Below, in pieces: positions 29,052 through 38,950 of a stretch of DNA of 64,000 nucleotides (within the stretch, counting starts at the first letter, position 1; the number at the start of each line of letters is the position of its first letter). The stretch comes from Limnephilus marmoratus (Eukaryota; Arthropoda; Insecta; Trichoptera; Limnephilidae). The position numbers were made by a program, and so were the translations under genes. Where the stretch lies: the NCBI GenBank assembly GCA_917880885.1, contig OU862912.1, positions 50,827,117 to 50,891,116 on the forward strand. The letters run 5' to 3'. The notes beneath the pieces are model-generated. The model was not told where the DNA came from. It saw only the letters and a program-made list of their open reading frames with translations, and searched no databases.

Positions 29052-32000
29052 CTACGGGCAATGAACCTCTTTAAACAATTTAAAAAAAGCATCGCTTGAC
29101 AAATCTGTTATGAGTTCCAAATGAACCGCTTTGGTAGAAAAACAAACAAATATGCAAAGATACGATTTAATGAGCGGAGATTTTCTCAGCGTTCCAGCCT
29201 TCGTGTCTATCGGTCCGGCAAAGTCGACCCCTGTGACAGAGAACGGTAGACTGGGAGTGATTCTCTCAACTGGAAGGTCTCCCATGATCTGCCGGCAAAC
29301 CCGAGGTCGGTATCTAAAACATACAACACACTTATGTAGGATACGCTTAACAGTGTTTCTCCCAAATATCGGCCAATATTTCAAGCGTATTTCCGATAAC
29401 AGCGCTTGGGGACCTGCATGAAAATGTTCATAATGATAATTACGTATAATAAGTTCAGTTAGTTTATGTGACGGTGATAATATTACAGGGTGCCTTTGAT
29501 GATGCGATAAATAAGTAGCTAATTTTAATCGTCCACTTGCACAAATTAAACCTTCCATTAAACAGGGATTGAGAGCTTTCAATCTACTGTTTTTGTTTAC
29601 TAACCCATGCTTCTTTAGGTCCTTCAATTCTCTTTTGAAGGAATGTTCTTGCGATGATTTCAGTAGACATTTTAAAGCTGCTTCCAGCTCGGAGACAGTA
29701 AAATTGCCATACGTTTTATCCTTAGGATTACGACAATTATTTATAAATCTTAACGCTTGAGCGATTACTCTTTTTAATTTGGTTAGCGATGAGAATTTTT
29801 CGAAAATATCCCATTCTTGAGTATCAGTTACCAGTAGTACATTTTTACTTTTTATTTCCGGGGGATCCAAACATGACATCTTGGATACTGGCCAAGTGCT
29901 GACATCTTCCTTCAACCAGCTTGGCCCCTTCCACCATATTGAAGCTTTGGTTAACCTTTCAGCTGTGGTACCTCGGGACAGTATATCCGCTGCATTTACT
30001 GACGATGATACTTGCCGCCACTGCGTTGGATCAAAGGTGGAAGCTATGCACAATAATAATTGACGCTTAATCTTAGTTTTACCCGACGGCTTTGTAATTT
30101 CATATGACAGGTAATCTAATTCATTGTTCCAAATTAATTCAAGCATTTTTTCATTCTTGGAATTGTCAGTGATCATTTTTTCACAATTGCCCTGTTTGGC
30201 AATTTCACCTTGGCTCCGCCCAGATGACAATTCCAAAATATTTGATCTCCACTTCCTCAGGGTCATCCCTGCGGACAGCAAGATATCACTTATTTGCTTC
30301 TTTAACTTGAAACAAACTTCCAAGTCATCCCCTCCAGCCAATAGATCGTCCATATAAAAATCGTTTTCTATGACTTGACTTGCTACCGGGAAATTAACTT
30401 GATTATCCATACCGATTTGTCGAAGACATCTCGTTGCTAGGAAGGAGGAAGGTCCCAGCCCATATTTAACGGTCTTCAATTTGTAATGTCGGAGTTCCTC
30501 TTCTTGTGATTCGCGCCATACAATCTTCTGAAGGCTGCGATCCTCTGCGCATACATTGATTTGACGGTACAGTTTTTCGATGTCCGCAGTCATGACGTAT
30601 CGATGTTTTCTGAAACGTAATAAATGGCTGTATAAGTCCTTTTGAATGACAGCTCCCACCATCAGAGCATCGTTCAGGGATATTCCGGTCGACGTCTTTG
30701 CCGAACCATCAAAAACTACACGCACCTTCGTCGTGGTGCTAGCTTCTTTAATAACCGCGTGATGCGGCAAAAAATAGGATTGCTCATCCCCTCTCCATTT
30801 ATCACATAACTCCATATGACCTAGTTGTTCATATTCTTGCATAAATTGTACATATTGCAATTTCAATTCAGGATTTATTAAAAATTTCTTTTCTAGGTTC
30901 TTAAATCTTTTTTCCGCTGTGTTTAACGAGTCACCAAGTTGACTCACACACGGGCGGCGCGGCAGAATTACAACGTATCTACCATCGCTCTCTCTAGAGT
31001 GCGTGGCGACGAAATCCGCTTCACACGCCTTCTCCTCGTGATTTTGAAATCTCGCAGGATTCACCTCCTCCATTTTCCAAAATTTTTCTATTTGATTAGA
31101 TAATGTGTTTATTGATAAACTACAAAATTGCGGTACTGGCCTTTTTTTCTGATGAATGTTGATCGGGCCTGATATAACCCAGCCTAATTCAGTCCTCTGA
31201 AGAGTAGGTCCGGTATCCAATCTCAGCCGATCATCTTGTAGTATATCCCAAAAGCTCTCAGCGCCTAACAGGATATCAATAGGCGCCGCTACGTTGAAAT
31301 TTGGGTCCGCCATTTGTAATCCCGGCGGCAGCTTAAAATCTTTTCTGGCCACTGTTGCTTGAGGTAGGTTTGTGGTTATTTCCTGCAATATTAGACAAGT
31401 GATATTTTGATTATAATTTGTCCTCAGAGATTTCATTTTTATCGCAACACGTTTCTTTATATGGGTAACATTGTTGTGTATACCTAACACAGGCTTGTTT
31501 ATATTTTCGCATCTCAAATTTAACTTCATTGCGAACTTTTCGCACATAAAATTGGCTTGAGCTCCAGAGTCAATTAGGACTCTTGCCTCATGCACTTTAT
31601 TATTGTGACCTACCACCCCAATGATAGCAGTCGACAATAACATTGTTTTTTCAGCCTTCGCTAAAGCTGAATGGTTTGATACTGAAACTCGTTCAGCATC
31701 CATTTGGCAGTCACCTCCGAGGTGATCTTCACCTTTATTCGTGGAGTCATCGCTCGGATGCATCTCCCTGTGCAATAACGTATTGTGGCTCTCGCTATCA
31801 CAATGCTTGCATTTTAAATTAATTTTGCAATATGGGGCCGTATGTCCTAACCTCAAACATTTGAAGCAGGCACGGTACCTCCTTATTGCGTTGGCTCTTT
31901 CTCCTGAATTTAATTTAAATTTTTTTTTACAAAAATATATTTTATGCCCTTTGTCATTACAACAAATACAATTATTGTGGGTAGCAGCTAAAAATACCGT

Positions 32001-32087
32001 TTCCTTTTTGGGATTATTGTTGCTACCATTTGCTTTCGGGTAGGTAGGAATTTTTTTCGAATCTGAGTTTAACATTAATTCCAAAAC
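29052..32087 (-). CDS. BEL/Pao Gag C-terminus, protease, reverse transcriptase and integrase N-terminus
   Basis: About 1010 codons, numbered from 32084. CCHC knuckles at 39-52 and 73-86; protease active site around D172 (IDSGA, DUF1758 type); reverse transcriptase with VRVVFDGSAK (454-463), motif A Asp at 501 and YMDD at 577-580; integrase zinc-binding His/Cys around 895-930 and the core start GVDFAGP near 960. The reading jumps from STFDP (686) straight to QWRQVSSSVNAADILSRG, which in the family marks the end of RNase H, so the RT thumb and RNase H are missing in frame. The frame is continuous upstream with the gag part except for a TAA at 32088-32090. Confidence 0.92.
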   Translation of the reverse strand, partial: VLELMLNSDSKKIPTYPKANGSNNNPKKETVFLAATHNNCICCNDKGHKIYFCKKKFKLNSGERANAIRRYRACFKCLRLGHTAPYCKINLKCKHCDSESHNTLLHREMHPSDDSTNKGEDHLGGDCQMDAERVSVSNHSALAKAEKTMLLSTAIIGVVGHNNKVHEARVLIDSGAQANFMCEKFAMKLNLRCENINKPVLGIHNNVTHIKKRVAIKMKSLRTNYNQNITCLILQEITTNLPQATVARKDFKLPPGLQMADPNFNVAAPIDILLGAESFWDILQDDRLRLDTGPTLQRTELGWVISGPINIHQKKRPVPQFCSLSINTLSNQIEKFWKMEEVNPARFQNHEEKACEADFVATHSRESDGRYVVILPRRPCVSQLGDSLNTAEKRFKNLEKKFLINPELKLQYVQFMQEYEQLGHMELCDKWRGDEQSYFLPHHAVIKEASTTTKVRVVFDGSAKTSTGISLNDALMVGAVIQKDLYSHLLRFRKHRYVMTADIEKLYRQINVCAEDRSLQKIVWRESQEEELRHYKLKTVKYGLGPSSFLATRCLRQIGMDNQVNFPVASQVIENDFYMDDLLAGGDDLEVCFKLKKQISDILLSAGMTLRKWRSNILELSSGRSQGEIAKQGNCEKMITDNSKNEKMLELIWNNELDYLSYEITKPSGKTKIKRQLLLCIASTFDPTQWRQVSSSVNAADILSRGTTAERLTKASIWWKGPSWLKEDVSTWPVSKMSCLDPPEIKSKNVLLVTDTQEWDIFEKFSSLTKLKRVIAQALRFINNCRNPKDKTYGNFTVSELEAALKCLLKSSQEHSFKRELKDLKKHGLVNKNSRLKALNPCLMEGLICASGRLKLATYLSHHQRHPVILSPSHKLTELIIRNYHYEHFHAGPQALLSEIRLKYWPIFGRNTVKRILHKCVVCFRYRPRVCRQIMGDLPVERITPSLPFSVTGVDFAGPIDTKAGTLRKSPLIKSYLCIFVCFSTKAVHLELITDLSSDAFFKLFKEVHCP

Positions 32088-32462
32088 TTACGCACGCGAG
32101 GTCAAACATTTAAGAAATTCGTGTAATGTAGGTAGCTCATCCTGCAATGGGGTTTGTTCCCAATGCTTTCTAGAACTTGCATCCAATTTATTAGAAATTA
32201 CGTATATAATTAAAGCATCCCATTGTTCGATTTTCAAGCCTAAATTTTGCAACGCTTTGAGATTTACATTGGTTTCATCAATCAGATAACGCATGGCTAC
32301 TGGATCCTCATGTTTCATCTCTTTAAGTTGAAACAGAGCTTGGATGTGTCTTTGTACGGTAGTTCGCAAATTTGCAAACCTCTGCTGCAACAATTCAAAA
32401 GCCGATATATAATTCAGGTCTGACACCTCGAAATTGGCGATTATCTTTGCTGCATTCCCCTT
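32088..32462 (-). pseudogene. BEL Gag, middle part
   Basis: Same frame as the segments on either side, bounded by TAA stops at 32463-32465 and 32088-32090. The sequence (KGNAAKIIANFE, then a helical stretch to LHEFLKCLTSRA) continues the DUF1759-type Gag. The first stop falls where a Leu codon (TTA) is likely, so a single T-to-A change may have made it. Confidence 0.85.
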
Positions 32463-32894
32463 TTAACAGGATTGCAGATAATAAAACTTCTGTACATTGC
32501 TTAAGGCAGTATTGTTATGAACTAGTGTCTTAAATGTTTCTAGAAAATTAATCCAATTTTTAGGATCTCCGTTGAATTCTCGTAACTGAAGGTTGGGTAA
32601 CTTGATTTCTAATTTGAGAGTCTCTACAGACTGAATTGCTCCTTTAGCAGTCGCCAAGATTGAATAATATTGATTTTCAAAATTCTCCCTTTGCAAATTA
32701 TTATCAATTTCGTTGGAATCCGGAAGACTTTCGATTTGTTCTTGAATGTCTTCGAAATAATCAATTATTTTTTCAATTCTCGCATAGCGAATTTTAATTT
32801 CGTTAACTGATAATGCGTTTAATGAATCCGCAAATCTCGTGAGTTTACTTTTCAACACTCCTCGTTTGTTAATCAACGATTTTAAATTATCCAT
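32463..32894 (-). CDS. BEL Gag N-terminus (DUF1759-like)
   Basis: 143 codons from an ATG at 32892-32894. It has a coiled-coil-prone N-terminus, then LPNLQLREFNGDPKNWINFL, the hallmark of BEL/Pao Gag (P-LP-F-GD-W--F). It ends at the premature TAA described for the next segment. This ATG is the likely true start of the polyprotein, with the foldback element beginning about 40 bp upstream of it. Confidence 0.88.
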   Translation of the reverse strand: MDNLKSLINKRGVLKSKLTRFADSLNALSVNEIKIRYARIEKIIDYFEDIQEQIESLPDSNEIDNNLQRENFENQYYSILATAKGAIQSVETLKLEIKLPNLQLREFNGDPKNWINFLETFKTLVHNNTALSNVQKFYYLQSC

Positions 32895-33182
32895 TTTTAA
32901 TTTGACAATAATTCAACACAAAAAAAAAATGCTAAAAATGTTCGGAAAAAGTTCGGTGTTTGTTAGAAATTCCTAAAAAATAAAACTAGTTATTTTTATA
33001 CTAATTTGGGGTCGCGGAATCCGAATCTGAAAGAATTATGCGGCGGCAAGCAATATTAACAGAATTACACGACTTTAAAATTTTTTATACACATACAGGA
33101 AAATAGCCATTTTGGAAGTATTCTGATTCCTAGAAAATCAAACTAGTTATTTTTATACTAACTATGGGCCGGGAATTCGAAT

Positions 33183-34058
33183 TAGAGGTGGGTAAGTTCT
33201 GCATTTTTCCGGAAGCCTCCGAGACTTGCTTCCTTTTAAAAGTACACGAGTTCTAGGAGCAGGTCCCGGGTCCGAGTTCTTAGGTGCGGACTGGGCACTG
33301 GGTATTGTTGCGGCGCACCGAAACGGGACGCACGGGTTCAAAGAACTCGGAACCAGGACCTACTCGTAGAACCCACACGAGAACTCAGAACCCCGTACAG
33401 TACATTCAATGTATCTACACTGCACGGTCTTTTATTGAGAATTTAAATAGGTAAATTAATAAGCTGTAATGCTTTACTATAAACTATTATTTTATAATGC
33501 ACGTCACCCGTTGATTAACGATACCAGATAAGACGCTCTAATTAAAAACTACTCCGTGCCTAGCCGAAGGGGTCACGCACGTGTGTGTCGATCAACGAAC
33601 AGCGATCGAATGAACGCCCAGCGCCCAGCTCGTGACGTGACTCAAGGGGAAGTGTCATAATTGGCCGGCCGCGGGTAGCGGGTATGAGTGGAATGGTGAG
33701 TGACGCCGGACCGTGGATCGCGGAGCAAGCCGGCGCGGCGGCCACGGGGTGAGTCAGGAATGTAGTAGTTCGCGGCGTTCGCGCGAGTCCGGGAGTGGGC
33801 GAAATGAATGGATTGTGTCGCGATTCACGTAGCTTGGAACAAGGCGCTTGGGTTTAAAGGAACCCGGGACTTGTATTCGAGTGCGGTTTTCGCGCTTCGG
33901 CGTTGAGTTACCGCCGGATTTATTTGGATGCGGAGAGTACTGGGACTGGGCCGGGTTCTCTGGGAGTAGTCGATTTGAAAAAGGAGTGGGAGTAGGAACC
34001 GCTTCCCGCAAAGGAGCGGATCACATGAGCCCATTCCAGCTGAACTGACACATCGCTA
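33183..34058. mobile_element. GC-rich hAT MITE inside the foldback arm
   Basis: 876 bp flanked by a perfect 8-bp duplication ATTCGAAT (33175-33182 and 34059-34066). Ends read inward TAGAGGTGGGTAAGTTC and TAGCGATGTGTCAGTTC (13 of 17 matches). The subterminal region has its own imperfect inverted repeat around GAGTTCTAGGAGCAGGTCC (33250-33290) and GGACCTACTCGTAGAAC (about 33356-33372). The interior is GC-rich, so several long frames are open by chance. No transposase found. Confidence 0.75.
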
Positions 34059-34383
34059 ATTCGAATCTGAAAGAATTAGGCGGCGGCAAGCAATATTAAC
34101 TGAATTACAAGACTTTGAAATTTTCTATACACACACACATGAAAATATTCATTTCGGAAACACCTTGACACACGTAGTACAAAAATCATAGAAAAACAAG
34201 AAATGTAGAAAAACATATGCCGGCAGTGTTACCAGCTCTCAAAAATATTTATCCCTATATCAATAAAGTAAAACTTTCCGACACGATAATTCCTCACATT
34301 AACCTGATGAATTACGACTATCTCAACGGCCGTATTCTTAAACCAAAAGTATGAAAATTCGTAGTCTTAAAAATACGTAACCT

Positions 34384-35130
34384 AACCTAACCTAACGCTA
34401 GGTTTGTGTAACATGGTTTGTGCCCCTTTATACCGCCTGCTCGCGTCCCTAACCTAACGCTAGGTTTGTGTAACATGGTTTGTGCCCCTTTATACCGCCT
34501 GCTCGCGTCACAGCAAAAAACATCCCTGTTTTCAAGTAGTTTAGCGGCTACGCTAGGTTTGTGTAACATGGTTTGTGCCCCTTTATACCGCCTGATCGCG
34601 TCACGGCAAAAAAACATCCCTGTTTTCAAGTAGTTTAGCGGCTACGCTAGGTTTGTGTAACATGGTTTGTGCCCCTTTATACCGCCTGCTCGCGTCACGG
34701 CAAAAAAACATCCCTGTTTTCAAGTAGTTTAGCGGCTACGCCAGGTTTGTGTAACATGGTTTGTGCCCCTTTATACCGCCTGCTCGCGTCACGGCAAAAA
34801 AACATCCCTGTTTTCAAGTAGTTTAGCGGCTACGCCAGGTTTGTGTAACATGGTTTGTGCCCCTTAATACCGCCTGCTCGCGTCACGGCAAAAAAACATC
34901 CCTGTTTTCAAGTAGTTTAGCGGCCACGCCAGGTTTGTGTAACATGGTTTGTGCCCCTTTATACCGCCTGCTCGCGTCACGGCAAAAAAAATCCCTGTTT
35001 TCAAGTAGTTTAGCGGCTATGCTAGGTTTCTGTAACATGGTTTGTGCCCCTTTATACCGCCTGCTCGCGTCACGGCAAAAAAACATCCCTGTTTTCAAGT
35101 AGTTTAGCGGCTACGCTGGGTTTATGTAAC
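34384..35130. repeat. 94-bp satellite, about 8 units
   Basis: The block CGCTAGGTTTGTGTAACATG recurs at 34551, 34645, 34739, 34833, 34927, about 35020 and 35114, a 94-bp spacing. The first two units are shortened and joined by CCTAACCTAACG. Because 94 is not a multiple of three, the open frames across it are artefacts. The array lies at the centre of the foldback element. Confidence 0.92.
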
Positions 35131-35650
35131 ATGGTTTGTGATACAAAAGTGAGTAAAATTTATAAAAAATAAGTACTTAAAATATAAACATGTTATTTTA
35201 CGTTATTGATATTACTGCTTAATGGCAACACTTAATTTTGTGTGGTAAAAACATCTATGTTATCTTGTTTTTCTATGATTTTTGTACTACGTGTGTCAAG
35301 ATGTTTCCGAAATGAATATTTTCATGTGTGTGTGTATAGAAAATTTCAAAGTCTTGTAATTCAGTTAATATTGCTTGCCGCCACCTAATTCTTTCAGATT
35401 CGGATTCCCTGGCCCATAGTTAGTATAAAAATAATTAGTTTGATTTTCTAGGAATCAGAATACTTCCAAAATGGCTATTTTCCTGTATGTGTATAAAAAT
35501 TTTTAAAGTCGTGTAATTCAGTTAATATTGCTTGCCGCCGCATAATTCTTTCAGATTCGGATTCCCCGACCCCAAATTAGTATAAAAACAACTAGTTTTA
35601 TTTTTTAGGAATTTCTCCCAAACACCGAACTTTAGCCAAATGTTCCTTCA

Positions 35651-36019
35651 AAAATAATTTCTGTGCAATAATCGCGTAGAAAACAGTAATAACCAATTCA
35701 AGCTATGAACAATGACAGAATCTTACAATAATTATCTTCTAAACAATTAACCTAAAATAAATTTGCATGACTTGCATTTTACACTGAGGGTAGTTAATTT
35801 TTGTTTTTAAAATAAGTACATCGACACACAAAAAATAGCGCTTGTTTGAACAGGAATTCAATGAATAATTGTGAAAGGATGGCAGGGATACTTATCTTTT
35901 GATTCTTCGTGGTTCATGTTTTCATCCTTCTGGTTTTTTTATTATATAGCTCGCTGGTTCATTCCGGTAATTCCTTTGATGCCTTCATCCGTTCGTAAGG
36001 TATCTGCGGCTGGAAGGAC
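35651..36019 (-). other. BEL 5' leader, remainder
   Basis: Non-coding sequence between the foldback element and the 5' LTR. The block CATCCG(T/C)TCGTAAGG occurs twice (about 35986 and 36028). No gene seen. Confidence 0.5.
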
Positions 36020-36021
36020 CT

Positions 36022-36049
36022 TGCTTTCATCCGCTCGTAAGGACCATTA
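36022..36049 (-). promoter_or_regulatory. Candidate primer-binding site
   Basis: On the minus strand the 5' LTR ends ...TTAACA. After TAA it reads TGGTCCTTACGAGCGGATG, which starts with TGG as expected for pairing to a tRNA 3' CCA end. I cannot say which tRNA. Confidence 0.45.
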
Positions 36050-36466
36050 TGTTAAAAATTGGTAATCAGCCGAAGGACGTCAAGTAAAAACATCTGGATT
36101 CAAGGAGGAATTCCTTTGGTTTTATTCACATGCACATTGTTACAATTTGTCCCGACCCGACAAAACACTAAATTTGGTCACTTTGACCACTTGCTAGACA
36201 ATGCTAGCTGTTTACAGGAGATCCGCGAATTAAGAGAGCTTTAAACTAGAAACGCAGACTATTTATAATAATATTTTCCAATACTATCAACGTAAACAAA
36301 ACAAGCTTGTGTCAGTTATTATACGATATAAAAGAAATCTACTTTACCGTCTGACATTCCATTTTAGTTTCGTCTCACGTCGCTAATCTGTAAAATGCAA
36401 TATCAACTAACAATAAGCTACAAAAAATACGCCGCTAGATGGCAGTAGCCTTCACTCTTTTTAACA
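36050..36466 (-). repeat. BEL 5' LTR
   Basis: 417 bp, on the plus strand starting TGTTAAAAATT and ending TTTTTAACA, so it has TG...CA ends and a 9-bp inverted terminus. It differs from the other LTR only at the altered terminus and at CGCC(G/A)CTAGATGG, as far as I can see by eye. It would hold the promoter for the element. Confidence 0.92.
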
Positions 36467-36469
36467 GAA

Positions 36470-36714
36470 AAAAAGTAATAAATCGAATTTAAAAATGTAC
36501 GGACTTTGCACAATTTGCAACCAAAACACCGTTTAACGGTAGTGAAATGTTTTTTTTAGTAAGGCTGAAAGTGATTTTTAAAAATTGAATCTAAGCAACG
36601 CTATAAAACTAACGATTACACATCTACCTGATGATGGATACTGAAACGCTTTATGAAACGTTGGTTAAAGAAGGAGGTAGCGTAACACGGCATAGTACCC
36701 GAAAATAAATCATG
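36470..36714 (+). repeat. AT-rich DNA ending in a PLE-like tail
   Basis: CTGATGATGG at about 36631 and GAAACGCTTTATGAAACGTTGG lead into AGGAGGTAGCGTAACACGGC, also found at 12490-12540. It resembles a decayed relative of the PLE ends at 18-24 kb, but stem II is no longer recognisable. Confidence 0.4.
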
Positions 36715-37390
36715 ATAATTAATTTATGCCACTCTCTATTGGAATATGGAGTTATAGGATGGGGCATCATCATCAGCATAATCAGCAGCATCTAAACACA
36801 TAAATCAACTAAAGGTAAATCAGAATTGCATCACAAAGACCATATTAAAGTCCCCGTAAGGACGTCAACAACAGAAATTTGTAAACAGTTTGATGTTCCA
36901 AGCATACAGAAAATCTCTGCCAAAAATATTCTAGTACATCGTCTCAAAAACGATTCAGAGGCAGACACCTCACATGCTCATAAAACCAGAGCCAAACAAA
37001 CATACATACTATACCAAAGTGTAACTCTTCGTTTGGACAAAGAAGTTCTGAATTTTCAGCAGTAAAGTTATATAACAAACTCCCACTTAGTATCAAACAA
37101 ATTAAAACAAAAAATAGCTACATTAAGGACATTAAATGTTAGCTGAAGGAACTATCGGAAAATGAACATGCTTAAAACATCGTCGTAGAAGTTTCTGGAA
37201 AACCTTATACAAATCATGAAGTTGAACCCTAGAAGTCGCTGAAAACTTATCCAAAGCATAGTCCCCCTCAGCACAAGATCTCCTAGTGAGGAGGACTACG
37301 AATATAATTTCTATTTTATGTATATACCTAACATGTTTCATATAAAAATGAAAAAAATAATAAATATATAGTAAGAAAAAAAAAAATTAT
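36715..37390 (+). pseudogene. LINE C-terminal fragment with A-rich tail
   Basis: CACTCTCTATTGGAATATGG encodes HSLLEYGVIGWG, the LINE 'YG..GWG' block. Further on, 36826-37065 is open with a KQFDVPSIQKIS-like stretch, and a KLYNKLPLSIKQIK-like C-terminus follows in another frame near 37065-37110. The 3' UTR ends in an A-rich tract at 37375-37388. Truncated and frameshifted. Confidence 0.6.
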
Positions 37391-37834
37391 ACACTTCATC
37401 GTGATTCGACACCTTCTCGTATCAGCTTCTACGATCCAGTTCCAGAGTTGCAACTGTGTAGTACGTTGCCGACAATTCGACGTAGATATGTTTACTAAAG
37501 ATTCCCTAAGTAACTAGGTACATTGGGATCTTTTTACTCGTACTAATCGATACTGCAATATACCAAAATATTTACTACTCCCCTTGCAAAACATCCTGTG
37601 TACGCCGTGGGTTTACGTGCCGAAATTTGGCAAGTTCAACCTATTAATATTATATGGATTGCAGATGGATTGTTTGCCTTTTCGTAAAATATCTCAATGT
37701 CTACGTGATGTTTTAAGATCATCAAATCTCAGTAGGTACTTTTAATTATAAAACTTTTTATTGACTTACCGCAGTCCTCTTTGTCTGGACCGTCTTGAAT
37801 TTAGACTGTCTGTAAATTTGTTTGAACGATTTTT
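37391..37834. other. Unassigned DNA
   Basis: No gene or repeat recognised. Confidence 0.35.
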
Positions 37835-38173
37835 AAGTAAAACTTCTTTACGCACGCTTGACTTGGAGCTAGCTGGTGAATGCGTGATGAGAGCGTTACG
37901 AAAAGCGAGGCGAACGGTAGTTGAGAGGGAGATATAAGTTAGTGAAGATAGAAAGAGAGTTATGTTTCGTATATTACTGTAGGGGCAAGAGAGAGAGGTG
38001 CGAGCAAACATTTTCTTTCTCTCTTTGTCTCATAGCCAGTTACGTTTCGTATATCTATGACACAGTGCAGGCCTTTTGTCTGTATCACACTGTGGGAGCA
38101 AGAGAGAGTAGTACGCGCGCACATTTTCTTTCTCTCTTCCTATCATATAGATGGAGCTAAAGAAGTTTTACTT
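37835..38173. mobile_element. Inverted-repeat element with internal direct repeats
   Basis: Perfect 16-bp inverted ends AAGTAAAACTTCTTTA (37835-37850) and TAAAGAAGTTTTACTT (38158-38173). Inside, GCAAGAGAGAG...ACATTTTCTTTCTCTCTT occurs twice (about 37985 and 38099), each after a TTTCGTATAT- or ACTGTGGGA-type block. The end sequence resembles the start of repeat C (AAGTGAAAACTTCTTTAGC). No target duplication was established. Confidence 0.5.
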
Positions 38174-38224
38174 CAGTCGTGTGGTCTAAAGCACACTCGT
38201 TTTTTTTATTATTGAATACCTCAC

Positions 38225-38490
38225 AAAAGACCCAGCTGCTCCCTTCTGGAGTCAGTGAAACTATGGCATCTCCAATTGGGGTATGTTGTGAGGCTGAAGG
38301 ATGTTGGGAGGGGAAGGATATGGGAAGAGGAAGATGGGGAAGTACCTTGCTATTCAGATCTGGTCACCAAACCATAGTATATATTATTTTTAATGAATTA
38401 ATTGTGCAATTACACAAATTAAACAAAATAAAATTTATTTGCGCACGACCAAGTCAAGGTTCTTACCCCTAGACTACAGAGGCCGTCAGG
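38225..38490 (-). repeat. SINE family 2 copy
   Basis: CCCAGCTGCTCCCTTCTGGA through TCCAATTGGGGTATGTTGTG, TCTGGTCACCAAACC and GTGCAATTACACAAATT to CCCCTAGACTACAGAGGCCG, in the same order as 23765-24115. The tRNA-like head lies at the 38490 end. Confidence 0.65.
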
Positions 38491-38589
38491 GCCGTTTACG
38501 TTTCAGGGTGATCGTTTTCGGTTTAGTAAAGATATTTTTTGAAATGGGCTACTTTCTTATAACAGCACTGTTATTGTTCATTTTTGTTT

Positions 38590-38950
38590 TCTTGTCAATT
38601 TTTTTTACATTAACTCCACACAGGAGGCCCTAAGGAAAATAATATCCCTCAGGGCCTATGTCATCTGGGATGCTGTGTGGAGGGTCTTTTTGAGGAGAGG
38701 AAGGAATGAACATTGGTCTTGAAGAGACCCATGTTGTAGGAAGGAGGAAACACAGAGGCCGGCAAATCATTCCACAGCCGAGCTGTTGAACACAAGAACG
38801 AGTCGAAGAAACGACCCGTTCTCATGTGACAAATGTCAACCGTGTACAAATGTTGGGCACACGTTTGGCGTGTTTCCCGACTATGCACCGGTGCCGAAGG
38901 GATCAATGAAGCTGATGTCAATGCTTTGTAAGTATTGTACATTCTTTATT
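38590..38950 (-). pseudogene. LINE family A C-terminus and 3' end
   Basis: On the minus strand 38942-38661 is open for 93 codons and contains ICHMRTGRFFDSFLCSTARL followed by WNDLPASVFPP and FKTNVHSFL. This is the classic Jockey-type C-terminus (a 'F..s...lWN.LP...F......FK...' pattern). The 3' tail ends with GGGCCTCCTGTGTGGAGTTA (38594-38613). The reverse transcriptase is missing. Confidence 0.7.

Larger units (their letters stand above)
32937..35650. mobile_element. Foldback-type element in the BEL leader
   Basis: The left arm (32937-33182 plus 34059-34205, split by a hAT) and the right arm (35262-35650) are inverted copies of about 390 bp. Each arm itself contains two direct copies of a block running from TTCCTA(A/G)AAAAT(A/C)AAACTAG through ATCCGAATCTGAAAGAATTA to CGGCGGCAAGCAATATTAA. 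The centre holds a 94-bp satellite. Long inverted ends containing internal direct repeats are typical of foldback elements such as FB and Galileo. No transposase frame is seen, and a target duplication was not identified. Confidence 0.75.
27153..36466 (-). mobile_element. BEL/Pao LTR retrotransposon, defective
   Basis: Two 417-bp LTRs (27153-27569 and 36050-36466) in direct orientation enclose a minus-strand gag-pol frame with DUF1759-like Gag, CCHC knuckles, DUF1758-like aspartic protease, BEL-type reverse transcriptase (YMDD) and integrase. The 5' leader holds a 2.7-kb foldback element. Two in-frame stops, several frameshifts and an in-frame loss of RNase H make it non-autonomous. The outer flanks (TGCCC on the left, GAAAA on the right) do not form a target duplication, and the left LTR end is altered (AT instead of TG). 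Confidence 0.95.

Noticed and set aside
33560..34048. Genes inside the GC-rich hAT
   Set aside because: Overlapping frames on both strands without domains, explained by GC-rich composition of the MITE.
34378..34402. Interstitial telomere
   Set aside because: Only about three CCTAA units are present, at the joint of the 94-bp satellite. They support an insect-like genome at most and are not a telomere tract.
34387..35102. Repeated protein with units like APLYRLLASRQK
   Set aside because: The DNA repeat is 94 bp, not a multiple of three, so frames shift every unit; frames are open on both strands by composition.
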